Below are positions 37,330 to 49,814 of a stretch of DNA of 64,000 nucleotides, one piece after another (the stretch's first letter is position 1; each line of letters begins with the position of its first letter). The DNA lies in contig CM072806.1 in the NCBI GenBank assembly GCA_037013495.1, forward strand, positions 49,689,814-49,753,813, given 5' to 3'. Source of the DNA: Hippophae tibetana (taxonomy: Eukaryota > Streptophyta > Magnoliopsida > Rosales > Elaeagnaceae). Under the pieces are notes generated by a model. That model was not told where the DNA came from and made no database searches. It saw only the letters and a list, made by a program, of their open reading frames with translations. Both the position numbers and the translations under genes were made by a program.

Positions 37330-38330
37330 TCTTCTCGTGCTACTTTTGTTTTCCTTTTGAACTTCTTGGAATTCTTATAAGTACTCAACCGTAACGTATC
37401 CAATTTATGTATTTCTAATAGCTTTTTCACCTCTTCATTGGACTCTTTAATTTTCAGACTTGACTGGGGATATGAGGGTAAAAGTGTGGGGTCTAAACTT
37501 GGTGGCTTTTCAATTGATGGTTTGAGTTTAGATCTTATCTCAAAATTTTCCGTAATCATCTTTGATATATATATAAGAGGCATGTCTTCCAAAAAGTTCA
37601 CAGTCTACAATGTCAACCTTTGATGCCATACTTTCAAAGTTAAAAAATGTTGAGTTTTTTTCTAGAGAGTATATGTCTATGTTCATAACATCGTGTGTAG
37701 CAGTCTTAAGTGTAGGTGACTCAACGGATTCTTTTAAGTTGTTTCCACATTTAGTAACATTTATCCTTAAACATTGATTAGCATTATCAATATCAAGGGG
37801 TTCAGATTCTTTAAAAAATTTAAATATTACTTGTTCATCTTGCACTCTCATTGTAAGTTCACATTTTTGTACATCAATGAGTTCTCTTTCGGTTGCTATG
37901 AATGGATAACCAAGTATTATATCTATCGAAAAGATGAATTTGTATACTTTTACTACGAAATCTTTTACCACACCTCGAGGTATCTTAATTGATCTCTCTG
38001 CCATTTGTAATGTTACTGAAGTGGGTTTAGTTTTACCAACCCTCAATCTCTTGAAGATCGATAATGACATAAGGTTAATGCTAGAACCCAAGTCACATAG
38101 TGCCTTGCCAAAATGGATGTTCCCAATAGTGTAAAGGATGTCAAAACTACCTAGATCTTTTAGTTTTTGTGGTAGTTTGCTATTTAGGATGGCACTACAA
38201 CCTTCAGTCAAGGTTATTGTTTCATGATCTCTAAGCCTCCTTTTCTTTGATAGCATATCCTTCATGAATTTAACATAAGATGACATTGGTTTAAGTGCCT
38301 CTACAAATGGTATGTTTATGTACAACTTCT
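37330..38330 (-). pseudogene. Athila-like protease region, minus strand (fossil)
   Basis: A 261-codon frame at 38325-37540 holds the aspartic protease, with the active-site stretch ALCDLGSSINLMS and the later IILGYPFIATERELIDV. Upstream is the usual Athila approach VEALKPMSSYVKFMKDMLS. This is the better-preserved protease of the two Athila-like copies. Confidence 0.82.
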
Positions 38331-38499
38331 TGAAGACTTCTAGAAATTTTGAAAACTATGTATCTGACTTTTGCTTTTGCGGTCTTTGAGGGAAAGGATG
38401 TAAAGGTTGTTTTTCTTTAGCTGAATTATTTCCTTTTTAGTGCTCTCTTTATCCATTAGTTCCTCCTCATCCTTTTTAATTCATGTTTCTCCTCATCCT

Positions 38500-39865
38500 T
38501 TTATGTCTTATGTTCCAGTTCTAAAGTTTTACAACTCCTCAAGACTATACCATTGCACTGGTCCTTACCTTCTCTTCTTGGGTTTATAATTATGTCACTT
38601 GGAAAGTTACCTTGAGGCCTTTGACTTATAGCCTGAGCAAGTTTCCCCATTTGGTTTTCTAAATTTTGAATTGAAGCCTCTTGAATGGACACTTTGGTAT
38701 TTACTGATTGGATGAAGTCTTTCATCATCCCTATTAAAGCATTTGTATTGTCCTCAGATGGCTTCTTCTCTTGGGCTTGTGGTTATTGTGGTTTTTGAAA
38801 ACCAAATGGTGGAAATGATTGATGGTTGAATTGATTACCACCTTGACTATTGTTATTACTCCAAGAGAAATTTGGATGTTGTCTCCATCCTGGGTTATAT
38901 GTGTTCGAGTATGGATTATTATTTTGGTTCACATTACCCATATAACATATGGATTCAAGATTATTTGGCCAATTATCAAACAAATGAGCTCCTCCACAAA
39001 ACACACATGATACTCCTGAATTTTGGACCTTGTATATACTCGTTGGCGAGTTTTGAGCCTTCAAAATATTAACCAAAGATGAAACTTGAGTTGTAAGTGT
39101 TGTGATATCATTTACCTCATGCACTCTGGCTACTTTTCTCTCGGCTGTCATTCTGTCCATTGGTCATTGATAATTATTGCTAGCCATTTTCTCAAGTAAA
39201 TCATAAGCTTGATTGTAAGATTTGGATAGCAAAGCTCCATTAGTGGATGCATCAACAATAGTTCTTGTGTGAGCATTGAGACCATTATAAAAGGTCTCCA
39301 TTTGAATCCAAGAAGGAATACCATGATGAGGACACTTACTTAGCAATTTCTTGAATCTTTCCCATGCTTCATATAGAGATTCTCCTTCGTGTTATTGGTA
39401 GGAAGTAATCTCATTCCTAAGCTTGGAATTCTTTGTTGGTGGGAAGTATTTCATCAAGAATTTCTTCACCAAACCATTCCAAGTTGTAATGGAATCAGGT
39501 GGCAAAGAGTTTAGCCAAGCTCGAGCACGGTCTCGCAAAGAGTAAAGGAACAATCTAAGCCTAAATGCCTCCTCTATCACATCATTGAACTTAAATGAAT
39601 CTACAACTTCAATAAACAATTTCAGATGAAGATGAGGATCGTCTGTTAGTAATCTACTAAATTATTGAATTGTTTGTAGCATTTGAAACATAACTGACTT
39701 TAACTCAAACTGATTACCTTGAATGTTTGGCCTTGTACTACTTGGATTCAACCTTTCCAACGTAGGTATTGTATATTCATTCATAGCTCTATCTCTATCA
39801 TCCATCAAAAGCATTTGATTGTTCAAGTTTAGGTCATTATTGCTTATTTCTAATGGATTAGCCAT
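38500..39865 (-). pseudogene. Athila-like gag region, minus strand (fossil)
   Basis: Frames at 39865-39662, 39619-39392, 39346-39164, 39160-38783 and 38728-38501 cover a gag of the Athila type. They include RARAWLNSLPPDSITTWNGL, then HGIPSWIQMETFYNGLNA, then CVFCGGAHLFDNWP (zinc-knuckle-like, only partly canonical), an Asn/Gln/Pro-rich stretch, and a coiled region ending LAQAISQRPQGNFPSD. It is interrupted in a few places. Confidence 0.82.
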
Positions 39866-40169
39866 TTCTTTCTTTTGGGTGACTTATTGGTTTCTAATTG
39901 ACCATAAAGTAGCTCAATTTCAAGATCTAAAAGGTAAGATTTCTCCCTCACAAACTCTACTCATGCAATAGACTCAACTATGTTTCTACAATAGTAAAAG
40001 AGATGTCTAAATAAAAATAATTAAGAACTAAATAAATAAATTAAAGCAACTAAGTAAATAAATAAGTAAAGAAATTAACTAAAATAAATAAATAAATAAG
40101 TCACTAAAAGAAAATAAATTAAGGAAAATAACTAAAATAAAAAAAATATTAATTTCTAATATTTGTAAT

Positions 40170-40185
40170 CCCAACAATGGTGCCA
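40170..40185 (-). other. Athila-type primer-binding site
   Basis: On the minus strand it reads TGGCACCATTGTTGGG, a decayed form of TGGCGCCGTTGCCGGGG, the tRNA-Asp-type site known from plant Athila/Tat elements. It lies about 215 bp inside the LTR end at 40401. Confidence 0.7.
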
Positions 40186-40191
40186 AAAACT

Positions 40192-40400
40192 TAAAGACTA
40201 CTACACATGATGCTATGAACAAGGACATAAACTCACAAGAAAATAACTCAACATTTTGTAACTTTGAAAGTATGGCATCGAAGATTAACATTATAGATTG
40301 TGTGAACTTTTTATTTTTTAACTTTGAAAGTATGGCATCGAAGGTTAACATTGTAGACTGTGTAAACTTTTTGGAGGACATGCCTCTCATATATACGAAG
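40192..40400 (+). repeat. Inverted copy of a pol-proximal segment, with an internal duplication
   Basis: The plus strand here repeats, in opposite orientation, sequence found on the minus strand at about 37563-37700 (and on the plus strand at 19960-20090). A stretch of about 55 bp, AACTTTGAAAGTATGGCATC onward, occurs twice in direct repeat (40260-40311 and 40320-40371). It lies between the primer site and the LTR. Confidence 0.7.
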
Positions 40401-41261
40401 TGTGTGCAATGAATGCACGTATACGTATCGCAACAAGTAATATAATGATAAGAAAAGATCATTCCCACTGAGATTATTTTATTAGAAACTAATTTTTAAA
40501 ACTTAATTCCCCAATTTTCTAAACATGTAAATCGCTAAAATCCTCTCAATATAATTATCAATTAATTATAGATTAATTGAATCTAACCTAGCATGTATTA
40601 CTTTCTCAAGTAAACTACACATCATATAGTAATTAATTTAATCACACTTTCATGCCAATTAAATTGCATACTACTCATTAATTTCATCAATTATGGATCT
40701 CATACACAAGAATCATACATCTCTTCCTAGAAACTATGCATGTTATTTAATCAAGACAAACAATTAAATAATTTTCTTAAATTTATTTAATTGTCTCTAT
40801 AGACAAATTGTTGGTTAAACAATTAATAGCATACAAATCAGATTAAATATTATAATTAAATTAAAATTGTAATTGGGATAAAATATTAAATCATCACATG
40901 GTGAAAATTGGGCTCATAAGATCCCTAGATTAATAAATTAACTACATATAATTGTGTTCATAATGCTCATATTTTTCATAAATAAAGACATAAAAATTGA
41001 TAAAGAAAAGAGTAGAAGAAAAAATACAATCAATATCTTGAATTTTAAAATTAATCTCCTCTTTATTCTCCACAAAAATTGTGTCTTCTCTTGAATTTTT
41101 CTGTATTTTTCTCTCTAAAAATTGACCAAAATTATGATAATAGAGATCAATTAGGTTTTATAGAGTGATAAGAGGCTTAAATAATGCTTAGGTGTGATCT
41201 GGACCGTCAAATCAGCTTTAGATCAAGAGCTACAATCAAAACAACACTATTACAAAAAAAG

Positions 41262-41440
41262 GTATATAAGTCGATGTGTAAAGTCGGTTTTTTACCAAAA
41301 ACCGACTTTTAATGAATTTAAAGTCGGTTGTCCACGTCAACCGACGCTATGTTACATGGATAGCGTCGGTTAACCACGTCAACCGACGCTACGTTACGTG
41401 GATATCGTTGGTTGACGTGGTTAACCGACGCTATCCACGT
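41262..41440 (+). repeat. CACTA-2 left subterminal repeats
   Basis: This is an array of palindromic motifs: AAGTCGGTTTTTTACC followed by AAAAACCGACTTTT, then alternating CGTCAACCGACGCTA and TAGCGTCGGTT units separated by CCACGT/ACGTGG. By analogy with maize En/Spm these are candidate binding sites for the element's own DNA-binding protein. Confidence 0.75.
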
Positions 41441-42465
41441 AATATATGCCCTCTCGTCTCATTTTGTACGCAGATTTCCAGTTTTCTTCTTCCTCTCTCC
41501 TTTCCTCACTCTCATTTTCTCCCAAAATCTTAACCGTGCGCCACCTTCGTTCTACATTTCCGGCCACCTCCAACCACCATTTGAACGGACGTTTGTAAGT
41601 TATATTTCTCTTCTCACATTATCTGTCAATTCTTCTTCTTTTTTTAGCAAAATGTTAAAATCTGTTTATGGGTATATTAGGAACAACGTGTAAATTTGTG
41701 CTAATTTTATCTGTGCTAATTTTATCAGCGTGTAAATATATTTCGTTAATTAGGAACAGCGTATTTTTATTTGTTAATTAAAAACCTAACATATCGATTT
41801 GGGTTTTGCTTGGGCAGTTTCTTTGTGTGGTTAAATAACTTGAATTAACTACTTCAAATGTATTATATATCTTTTGGTTTTATATCCAACGCGTGCGGTT
41901 CTACAAGCACTTTTGTTAAAAGTTCATTCAGAGAGCACTTCTGTAAATATATATCAACTTAAGATACATTTACAATTTAGATTGCTGAAAAACAAAAGTA
42001 AGTCTATTATCTGCCACTTTATTTTACCACACCTAAAAAATATGTTTGACTTAGTTTATGCAGAATGCATGCAGCTAGCTTATTATTCGATCAATTTGTT
42101 TTATATTTTGTATAAATTTTTGATTTATTTATGTTTTTTTGTTTGCTTGTAATAATAATGTTTGAATTATTACTTGTGGGTTTGCGTGGATAAATTTATT
42201 TATACGTATAATTAATATTACTTTGTAATTATGATATAGTAACATGCTTAGAAATTAGAATCAACCGCGTGATTGGTTTTTATATATATATTCATGAAAC
42301 ATGAACTGCTTATTTTTTAATTTGTATATAAATGGTTTTGTAAAATGATTAAAATGATAACTATTTTGTATTATGTATGTTTTGATATATATTCTAATAA
42401 TTAGGAAATTTATATATAATAATACATAATTAAGTAATATGTTTAATTAATGTCATTAATAGAAA

Positions 42466-45400
42466 ATGGACAAATCTTGGATGTCAAAGTGTAGAATTGA
42501 GCAAGACTATATTTCTGGAGTTGAAAGTTTCATGGAATTTGCTTGTAGAACTAGTAATACTGGAAGTAGTATGATTCAATGCCCATGCGTTAAATGTAAA
42601 AATGAGCGATTTCATGAATTTGATGAGATTAAGTATCACCTTATCCGTAATGGTGTTCTATTGAGCTATAAATGTTAGTATTATCATGGAGAAAATATTG
42701 ATAATACTCATGGAGAAAAGTATAATAAGAATGTGGGTGGATTACATACATCATATCATAATGTACAGACAGAAAATATGTTTCGTGGTGTTGAAGATGA
42801 ATTACGCGAGGATGATCCCGAAACCTTTAATAAACTTATAGAAGATGCCGAAAAACCGTTGTATCCAAAATGCAAAAAATACACTAAGATGTCAGGATTG
42901 GTTCATTTGTACAATGTCAAGGCAAAACATGGTTTTTCTGACAAGGGATTCACAGAATTACTAAATCTACTAGTCGATATGTTTCCTGAGGGTATTGAAT
43001 TGCCATCTTCAATGTATGAAGTGAAGAAATCTCTTACTCGATTTGGCATGGAATATCATAAGATTCACGCTTGTCCTAATGATTGCATTCTTTATAGAAA
43101 AGAATATGAGACATTACATGATTGTCCTATGTGTAAAGAATCAAGATGGAAGCATGGTACAAATGAGAGTACAACACATAAGAAAGGCGTGCCTGCAAAG
43201 GTTCTTTGGTAATTTCCTCTGATCCCTCGCTTTCAAAGGTTGTTCAATAGTAAATATACATCAAAGATGTTGACTTGGCATTCAGATAATCGATCTGATG
43301 ATGGGGTGCTACGTCATCCTTGTGATTCTCCAAATTGGAAAGTAGTAGATAATTTATCTCCTCAATTTTCATCTGATCCGCGCAATCTGCATCTTGCCAT
43401 TGCTGCTGATGGAATTAATCCACATAGTTCCCTCAGTAGTAGATATAGTTGTTGGCCAGTAATTATGGTAACATACAACCTTCCTCCCTGGTTGTGTATG
43501 AAAATAAAATTCATGATGTTAACATTATTGATCTCAGGACCGAAACAACCCGGTGTTGATATTGATGTATATTTGCAGCCTCTGATAGATGATTTAAAGA
43601 TGTTGTGGAATGATGGTGTAAATGTTTACGATGCATATAAAGAAGAATACTTTAACTTGAAGGGGGTCATTTTATGGACAATTAATGATTTTCCTGCCTA
43701 TGGAAACTTATCAGGACATGCAACAAAAGGTTACAAGGGATGTCCTATATGTAGTGATGGAACTTCTGCAAAGTATCTTGTTCACGGACAAAAGATGTCT
43801 TATAGAAGACATAGGAGATTTTTGCCATCTGGACACAAGTTTAGATACCAAAAGAAACCGTTCGATGGTGAAGAAGATCATGATCATGCAACTCGACCTT
43901 TGCGAGGTATTGAGATATTAAAGCAATTGAATGGGATGACATTCAAACGATATGGAAAGATGAAAAAAAACTCACCAAGTCTGGGAAACGAAGGAGGTCA
44001 ACTAATGAAATTGGTGAAAATGAAAAAGATTTTGAACCGAATGGTTGTTGGAAAAAAAATCAATATTTTGGGAATTGCCTTATTGGAAAGACCTACACAT
44101 TCGTCACATCTTAGATGTCATGCACATTAAGAAGAATGTATGTGAAAGCTTGATTGGCACTTTACTTAATATACCTGGAAAAACAAAGGATGGCATTAAA
44201 GCAAGATTGGATTTAAAGAAACTAGGCATACGACCTGAATTGGAACCAAGGGTGGAAAATGATAAGAATCGAACATACTTGCCACCAACATCATATACAA
44301 TGTCAACAAAAGAGAAGAATGTGTTTTGTAAATGTTTGGAAGGTGTGAAAGTTCCTGATGGTTACTCATCCAACTTAAGAAATTTTGTGTTTATCACCGA
44401 TAAGAGACTGTATGGATTGAAATCACATGACTGTCATATCTTAATGCAACAGTTATTACCTGTTACTATTAGATCAATTCTTCCAAAACATGTTCGAATA
44501 TCAATAATTCGGCTTTGTTCATTCTTCAATACAATATGCAAGAAATCTATATCAATTGGCAAGTTAAATTCTTTACAGAAAGAAATTGTAGAAACTTTGT
44601 GTCTAATTGAAAAATATTTTCCTCCTTCTTTCTTCGATATAATGATGCACTTATGTGTTCATTTAGTTCGAGAGGTTCAATTATGTGGTCCTACTTACTT
44701 AAGGTGGATGTATCCTTTTGAGAGATATATGCAAGTCCTTAAAGGATATGTAAATAATAGATATAGACCTGAAGGATGCATGGTGGAATGCTACATTGCT
44801 GAAGAGGCCATTGAGTTTTGTTCTGAATACTTTAGTGGTTGCACTGAAATTGGGAATCCTACGCACAAGTTATTCTTAGAACGTCACATGATCCAAGTAG
44901 GTAACCCTATGCATGGTGGAAGTAAGAAATTATTTATTGATCGCACTCGATGGGAAAAAGCACACCGAATCATTTTGGTAAATAATAACGAGGCCCAACC
45001 GTACATAGAGTAAGTGATGTTCATTGTTTCATCTTTTATTTAAATATTAATGATGATATATAACTTAATATATATTTAATAACATTACAGGATGCATTTA
45101 AACTTATTGAAGATCGATCCTCGTTATAAAAAAAGGAGGAGAAAAATAGTTGTATGATGAACATAAACGAGAGCTTATTAATTGGTTTCGCAACCACGTA
45201 AGTGTCACAAACAAAAAATCATGCATGTATCTTCCTATATATATTCAATGTTTTAAAACTTTGCTCTAAACACATTTCGTGTTTTTGTATACATAGATTC
45301 GAGGTGAACTCAAGAAACCCAATCATAAAATATCAGAAAGTTTACAATGGCTTGCACATGGCCCAAAATTCGATGTCAAATCATTTCATAGTTTCACAAT

Positions 45401-45971
45401 AAATGGATCGAGGTTTACGACTCAAGCTAGGGACAAAGTCCGAGTAAATCAAAATAGTGGGGTGAAGATGGTTGCACAAACTATGCAATTTTCCAGTTCA
45501 AAAGATGCTAATCCTGTCCTTTCTGATAGAACATATTATGGTATAATACAAGAGATTTGGGAATTGGATTATGAGGTCTTCCATGAGACAGTATTCTTGT
45601 GTGATTGGGTCAAAGATGTTATCAATGTTGGATATAAAATAGATGATTTTGGATTTACCCTTGTAAATTTATCCAGGATAAGTCACACAGATGATCCTTT
45701 CACGTTAGCACTTCATACAAAGCAAGTATTTTACGTGAGCGATCAAATTGATCCAATATGGTCTGTTGTGTTAACGCCTCCACAAAAAGAGTTTTACCAT
45801 TGTGATGTTGTAGAAGATGATGACTCTATGCTTGATACATTAACCAATATTAGTAATTTCTCAAATAAATTGCCTAATGTACGTGATGATCTAATTGATG
45901 ATGATGATTCTTCGACATGGACTCATAGTGATTGTGAAGGAATATATGTATACGATCAACAACCTAATTAA
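42466..45971 (+). pseudogene. TNP2-type CACTA transposase
   Basis: Start ATG at 42466 follows an AG splice-acceptor-like site. Exon 1 (42466 to about 45009) encodes the Transpos_assoc domain (MDKSWMSKCRIEQDYISGVE, with CPCVKC), the Transposase_21 core (LPPWLCMKIKFMMLTLL, then ISGPKQPGVDIDVYLQPL, then TINDFPAYGNLSGHATKGYK) and the DUF4218 region (CGPTYLRWMYPFERYMQVLK). Exon 2 is 45091-45197, and exon 3 (45298-45971) encodes DUF4216 (DRTYYGIIQEIWELDYEVF). Damage: TAG at 42676-42678 where CACTA-1 has a Trp codon, TAA at 43210-43212, a frame change near 43950-44045, and a homopolymer frame change plus stop in exon 2 near 45130-45150. The family function is cutting and joining CACTA ends. Confidence 0.9.
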
Positions 45972-46071
45972 GCATAATGTATGTTCTATATTGTTTTAAT
46001 AACTCTTGTATATATGTGTGTTCCTAAAATTGTCAATTAATTTATATTTCTCCACTTTTTGCAGATATTTC

Positions 46072-49000
46072 ATGGATATTCAGCTTGTAGATCCAAATGA
46101 TCCATTGGGGTATTTGAAAAGAAAAGGTTGGGCGAATATACCTGATGCTCCACTTAACCCAGATGATAGAATACCCGTTAAATTTGATGCTACTGGTAAT
46201 CCACTAGGGGAAAATGGTCAACAATTGAAATCTTCTATTGGTCGACTGGCAAAGTCCAGTATACCAATCAATATAAATCATTGGTCTGAGGTTGTCGATG
46301 CAGAAAAGTTCAAAATATGGATAACTATTTATGTAAGTCTCTTATATTTTATAATCAATATATATATTATATTAGGTGTATTATATCTAATCTTTTGTAC
46401 TGTATTTTTACAGAATCGTTACAAAGTCGATGACAATTGGCAGGGCAAGTGTTATAAGATTGCAAATAAGGCGTGGAAGGAATACAAGACTTCTAGATTG
46501 GCGAAAAATTATGTGTTTCCATATTTGGAAACACTTGATGAGAATGTGATATACAAAATCCCTGAAGGACACCCCTGGATTACACCTCAAGTTTGGAAAG
46601 ACTTTGTGGATTATAGACGTTCAGAAGAATTTCAAATTATTAGAGAAGATCATCAGAATGTCCAAATGCATAACATTCTTCCTAACCGTACTGGGAGGTC
46701 TTCAAATCCTGAAGTTAGATTTCGAATGATATTATTAATTTGTCTTAATTTTATAAATATTTTTATATTAATTTTTCTCAATTTAATTTCATGTCATTGT
46801 TAATAAAATTTTCCTAATTTATGTAGGAAGCTGAATTGGGTAGACCTGTTACCCGAATGGAATTGTACATAGAAACAAAGACTCCCAAAACGAAGAATGC
46901 AAGACCGATGAGTCAACGAGGAGAAGAATAATTAAATAAGTTAGTTAGTAATTGATTTTTATAACAAGTATGACTGATACTTAATAATTGATGTAATAAT
47001 GAATGATATGTTTGTGTGCTTTATTATTTGTAGAGAGCTGTTCAAGAAAAAATATACAGGGGTGAAATAATCGAAGAGCCTGGGAGAGATGCTTTATATT
47101 ATGCAATTGGACGCGAGCATCCTGGTCGTGTTAGGAGAGGTAGCCAATATGATGGTGCTATGGAGTATTTTAAAATTCCAAAACATAAGCCTCAGACTGT
47201 AAGTAAGGAGAAATACACTAAAATTGAAGAAGAATTCAACTCCTTTAAGACCTCCATGATGAGTGAGATTGCCACTCTAAAATAACATCAATCACAACAA
47301 CTGTCAACCATGGCATCATGCTACAACCAGGGCATGCCATATTGGCCAAGCATGCAACCATCCATGCCAGGCATACCACCTTCCATTCCAGGCATGCCAC
47401 AATCCATGCCAAGCATGCCACCATCCATGCCATGCATGCCATCCACACAATCTCATTGTGCTCAAACTACATCCAGTATGGGATATTGCCATCCTATTGG
47501 TCCTCATTATATGCCAGGAATGCACATGCAATCAAGTAGTGGTTCATTTTCTCCAATGCAATCTGCACATTCTTACCATAAATCAAGCCAAGATGAACAT
47601 ATTGGTGAGAATGTACATCCAATAGCTACCCCACATGAGAGTCCTCCTCTATTTGATGAATCATATGTGGTAAGATTTTAATTTTTAAATTCTTATTATA
47701 TGTTTTATTTTTTATATATAACACTTAAAACTTTTACAGAATATGAAATGTTTGTTGAAACATCCTTCTTCAATGAACTATGTTGCTATTGGAACGGTAC
47801 AACAATTGAGCTATGATCGGATGATTCATAATCAATATTTGCCTAATCATTGGCGAATAGTAATTGATCAATCATTGTTTCATGATTGTCCACTACCTGT
47901 GCCTTCTGATGCTACCACAGTCTAAGAGGCGGTTGGACAGTATGTGGCTTGGCCGTCGATTCAAGTTGTTCTAAATTTTGACATGGTACTATTTTTTAAC
48001 TTAAAAAATAACACTTGTTTACTACTATTATTTAATGTGATCTTATTGTTACTAAAAATACATATATGATACTTTTTTGGTAGTCTATTATACCAGAACT
48101 CTTAAATGCAACACATTTAAGAGATACCAAGCAAGTATCTCGTGCTAAATCTATGACTAGTGGCCAATCATTGTGCACCAAGTCATTCAAGAAGAAGCCT
48201 TGGAAAAAGTATAGTCATACTTATGCGTTACAGTTCAGTAGAAATCTTGGCACTTTGATGAATATTGTTGGGAGGGCATCTAGCATAAATGATGGATGGA
48301 CTGTGTTACTTCCTATTGAAATTTCTGGTGTAGACATCGGCCAAACTTATATATCGATCGAGTGCTTGTTGCAAATATTTGAATATCAAATGATCGATAT
48401 AAGTATAATTCAAGTGTGGACAAGGTGAGTCCTCAATCTAGTTAGTTTTCTTTTATTTATGCAGAACATATATAATTATATTTATATTATCTAATTATAT
48501 ATATACATATATAGGGCTTGCTATTATCGACTTCAACATAATCACTCATCACATTTAGCAATGTTCTATGATTCTTGATATGTCAATCAATATCAGAAGA
48601 AGGATGTTAGCATCAGAGCTAAACAATTATGTGATAGAGCATTAACGCTTAGCAGAAATCAAAAGTTGATAATCCCTTGGCCATTAAGGTTTGAACAAGG
48701 CCAAGATCATTGGATGTTGGTAATCATTGATATGTTCAATAATTATGCTTGGTACTGTGACTCAGCTTCCATAGAACTGAGGAAAGATACAAAAGCAGTT
48801 GTTGAAATGTAAGAGTTATATTTAGTTACATATTAGTTTTTTCTATTATTTTTTGTAATATTTAATAAAAACTAATCGTTTTATACCTTGATAGGGCATG
48901 AAAGTTGTGGAACAAGTTTAGGGGCATTGTCCTTAAAAAATCTCATAAGCTTATATGGACAAAAATTATGGTATGTACAATTCAATATTAATAATTTTAT

Positions 49001-49399
49001 TAATTTTACAATTAAATAATAAGGATGTTCGAATATGAAAATTCATGTATACATGCACTTTTTTTTGTAGGTTCCACAACAAAATAATGGAGTCATGTGT
49101 GGTTATTATGTCATGAAGTTTATGAGCGAAATCATCACAAATATCAAAATTCCAATTGATGATGTGGTAATATATTTTGCCCATATACATACAAGTTTTA
49201 ACATATTTGAGTTTGTTTTTGTAAATAAATGAAATCATATTCTTATTTTGATTTTGAATACATGTAGTTCTTTGGTTGGAACAAGACGGGTTACGACCAG
49301 CAAATTTTTGATGATTTACGAGAGGAATGGGCAGAACACATGGTTCAAATTATATCATCGCAAGAAGAATCAGGAGAAGATTCTGATGATCTTGAATAG
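46072..49399 (+). pseudogene. CACTA second gene: Transposase_24-like, DUF8039-like and Ulp1/C48 protease parts
   Basis: About ten exons are visible: 46072-46332, 46414-46728, 46827-46937, 47034-47669, 47740-47985, 48097-48424, 48515-48808, 48895-48970, 49071-49166 and 49268-49399. Almost all are bounded by GT-AG. The donor after 46728 reads AT here but GT in CACTA-1. The first three exons resemble Transposase_24 proteins, exon 4 has a minisatellite-encoded MPxMPPS linker, exon 5 is DUF8039-like (WRIVIDQSLFHDCPLPVPSD), and exons 7-9 resemble Ulp1 SUMO proteases, with His in HWMLVIID, Asp in WYCDS and Gln/Cys in PQQNNGVMCGYYVM. Stops: TAA in exon 3 near 46928, TAA near 47282, TAA near 47923 and TGA near 48576. 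A spliced message might skip none of these, so the copy is a pseudogene. Confidence 0.82.
47351..47441 (+). repeat. 24-bp coding minisatellite in CACTA-2
   Basis: Imperfect 24-bp units (CATGCCACCATCCATGCC type) encode MQPSMPGIPPSIPGMPQSMP-like repeats. It is the homologue of the array at 7561-7672 in CACTA-1. Confidence 0.85.
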
Positions 49400-49527
49400 C
49401 ATATGACAACATAACAGTAAATTTTTTAATGATTTGGCCTTCTATATCTATTCTTGTGTCTGAAATCACTTGGTTGATGATGATTAATCATATATATCGC
49501 TCATGTATTTAGGGGAATGCATTGTTT

Positions 49528-49814
49528 ATAAATATGAATTTATCTGGAATCTCTGCTAGTATTTTCAATGATATATAATGAGTTCTAAATGTACAAATCA
49601 GGTGTACGTCGGTCCGATTTGTTTCTTGGTTTGTATGAGTTTTGGTGCATATGAACGTGTTCCATATGTTTAAGGGCACCAAAACTCACACAAGCTTAGG
49701 CAAGAAATCGAAGTTACATGCAATTGATTTCATATTTAGAGTTCATTATATATAGCATTAAAAAATAGTAGTAGAGATTCCAGATAACTTCATATATAGA
49801 CAAATGATTAATAA
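49528..49814. repeat. Long hairpin in CACTA-2
   Basis: Inverted arms of about 130 bp (about 49528-49655 and 49665-49814) flank a short loop; GTATGAGTTTTGGTGC pairs with GGGCACCAAAACTCACAC. It is homologous to 9848-10147 in CACTA-1 and lies at the same place downstream of the second gene. The arms have drifted but still pair. Confidence 0.82.

Noticed and set aside
41281-41440. Regularly spaced palindromic repeats that could suggest a CRISPR array
   Set aside because: Units vary in length and spacing and there are no unique spacers. They are CACTA subterminal repeats in plant nuclear DNA.
41312-41693. Short frames in the CACTA-2 left end
   Set aside because: They are translations of the subterminal palindromic repeats and leader. 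No domain was found and they differ in CACTA-1.
47245-47531. Minus-strand frames rich in Trp, Met, Ala and His
   Set aside because: These are antisense shadows of the 24-bp minisatellite in the CACTA second gene.
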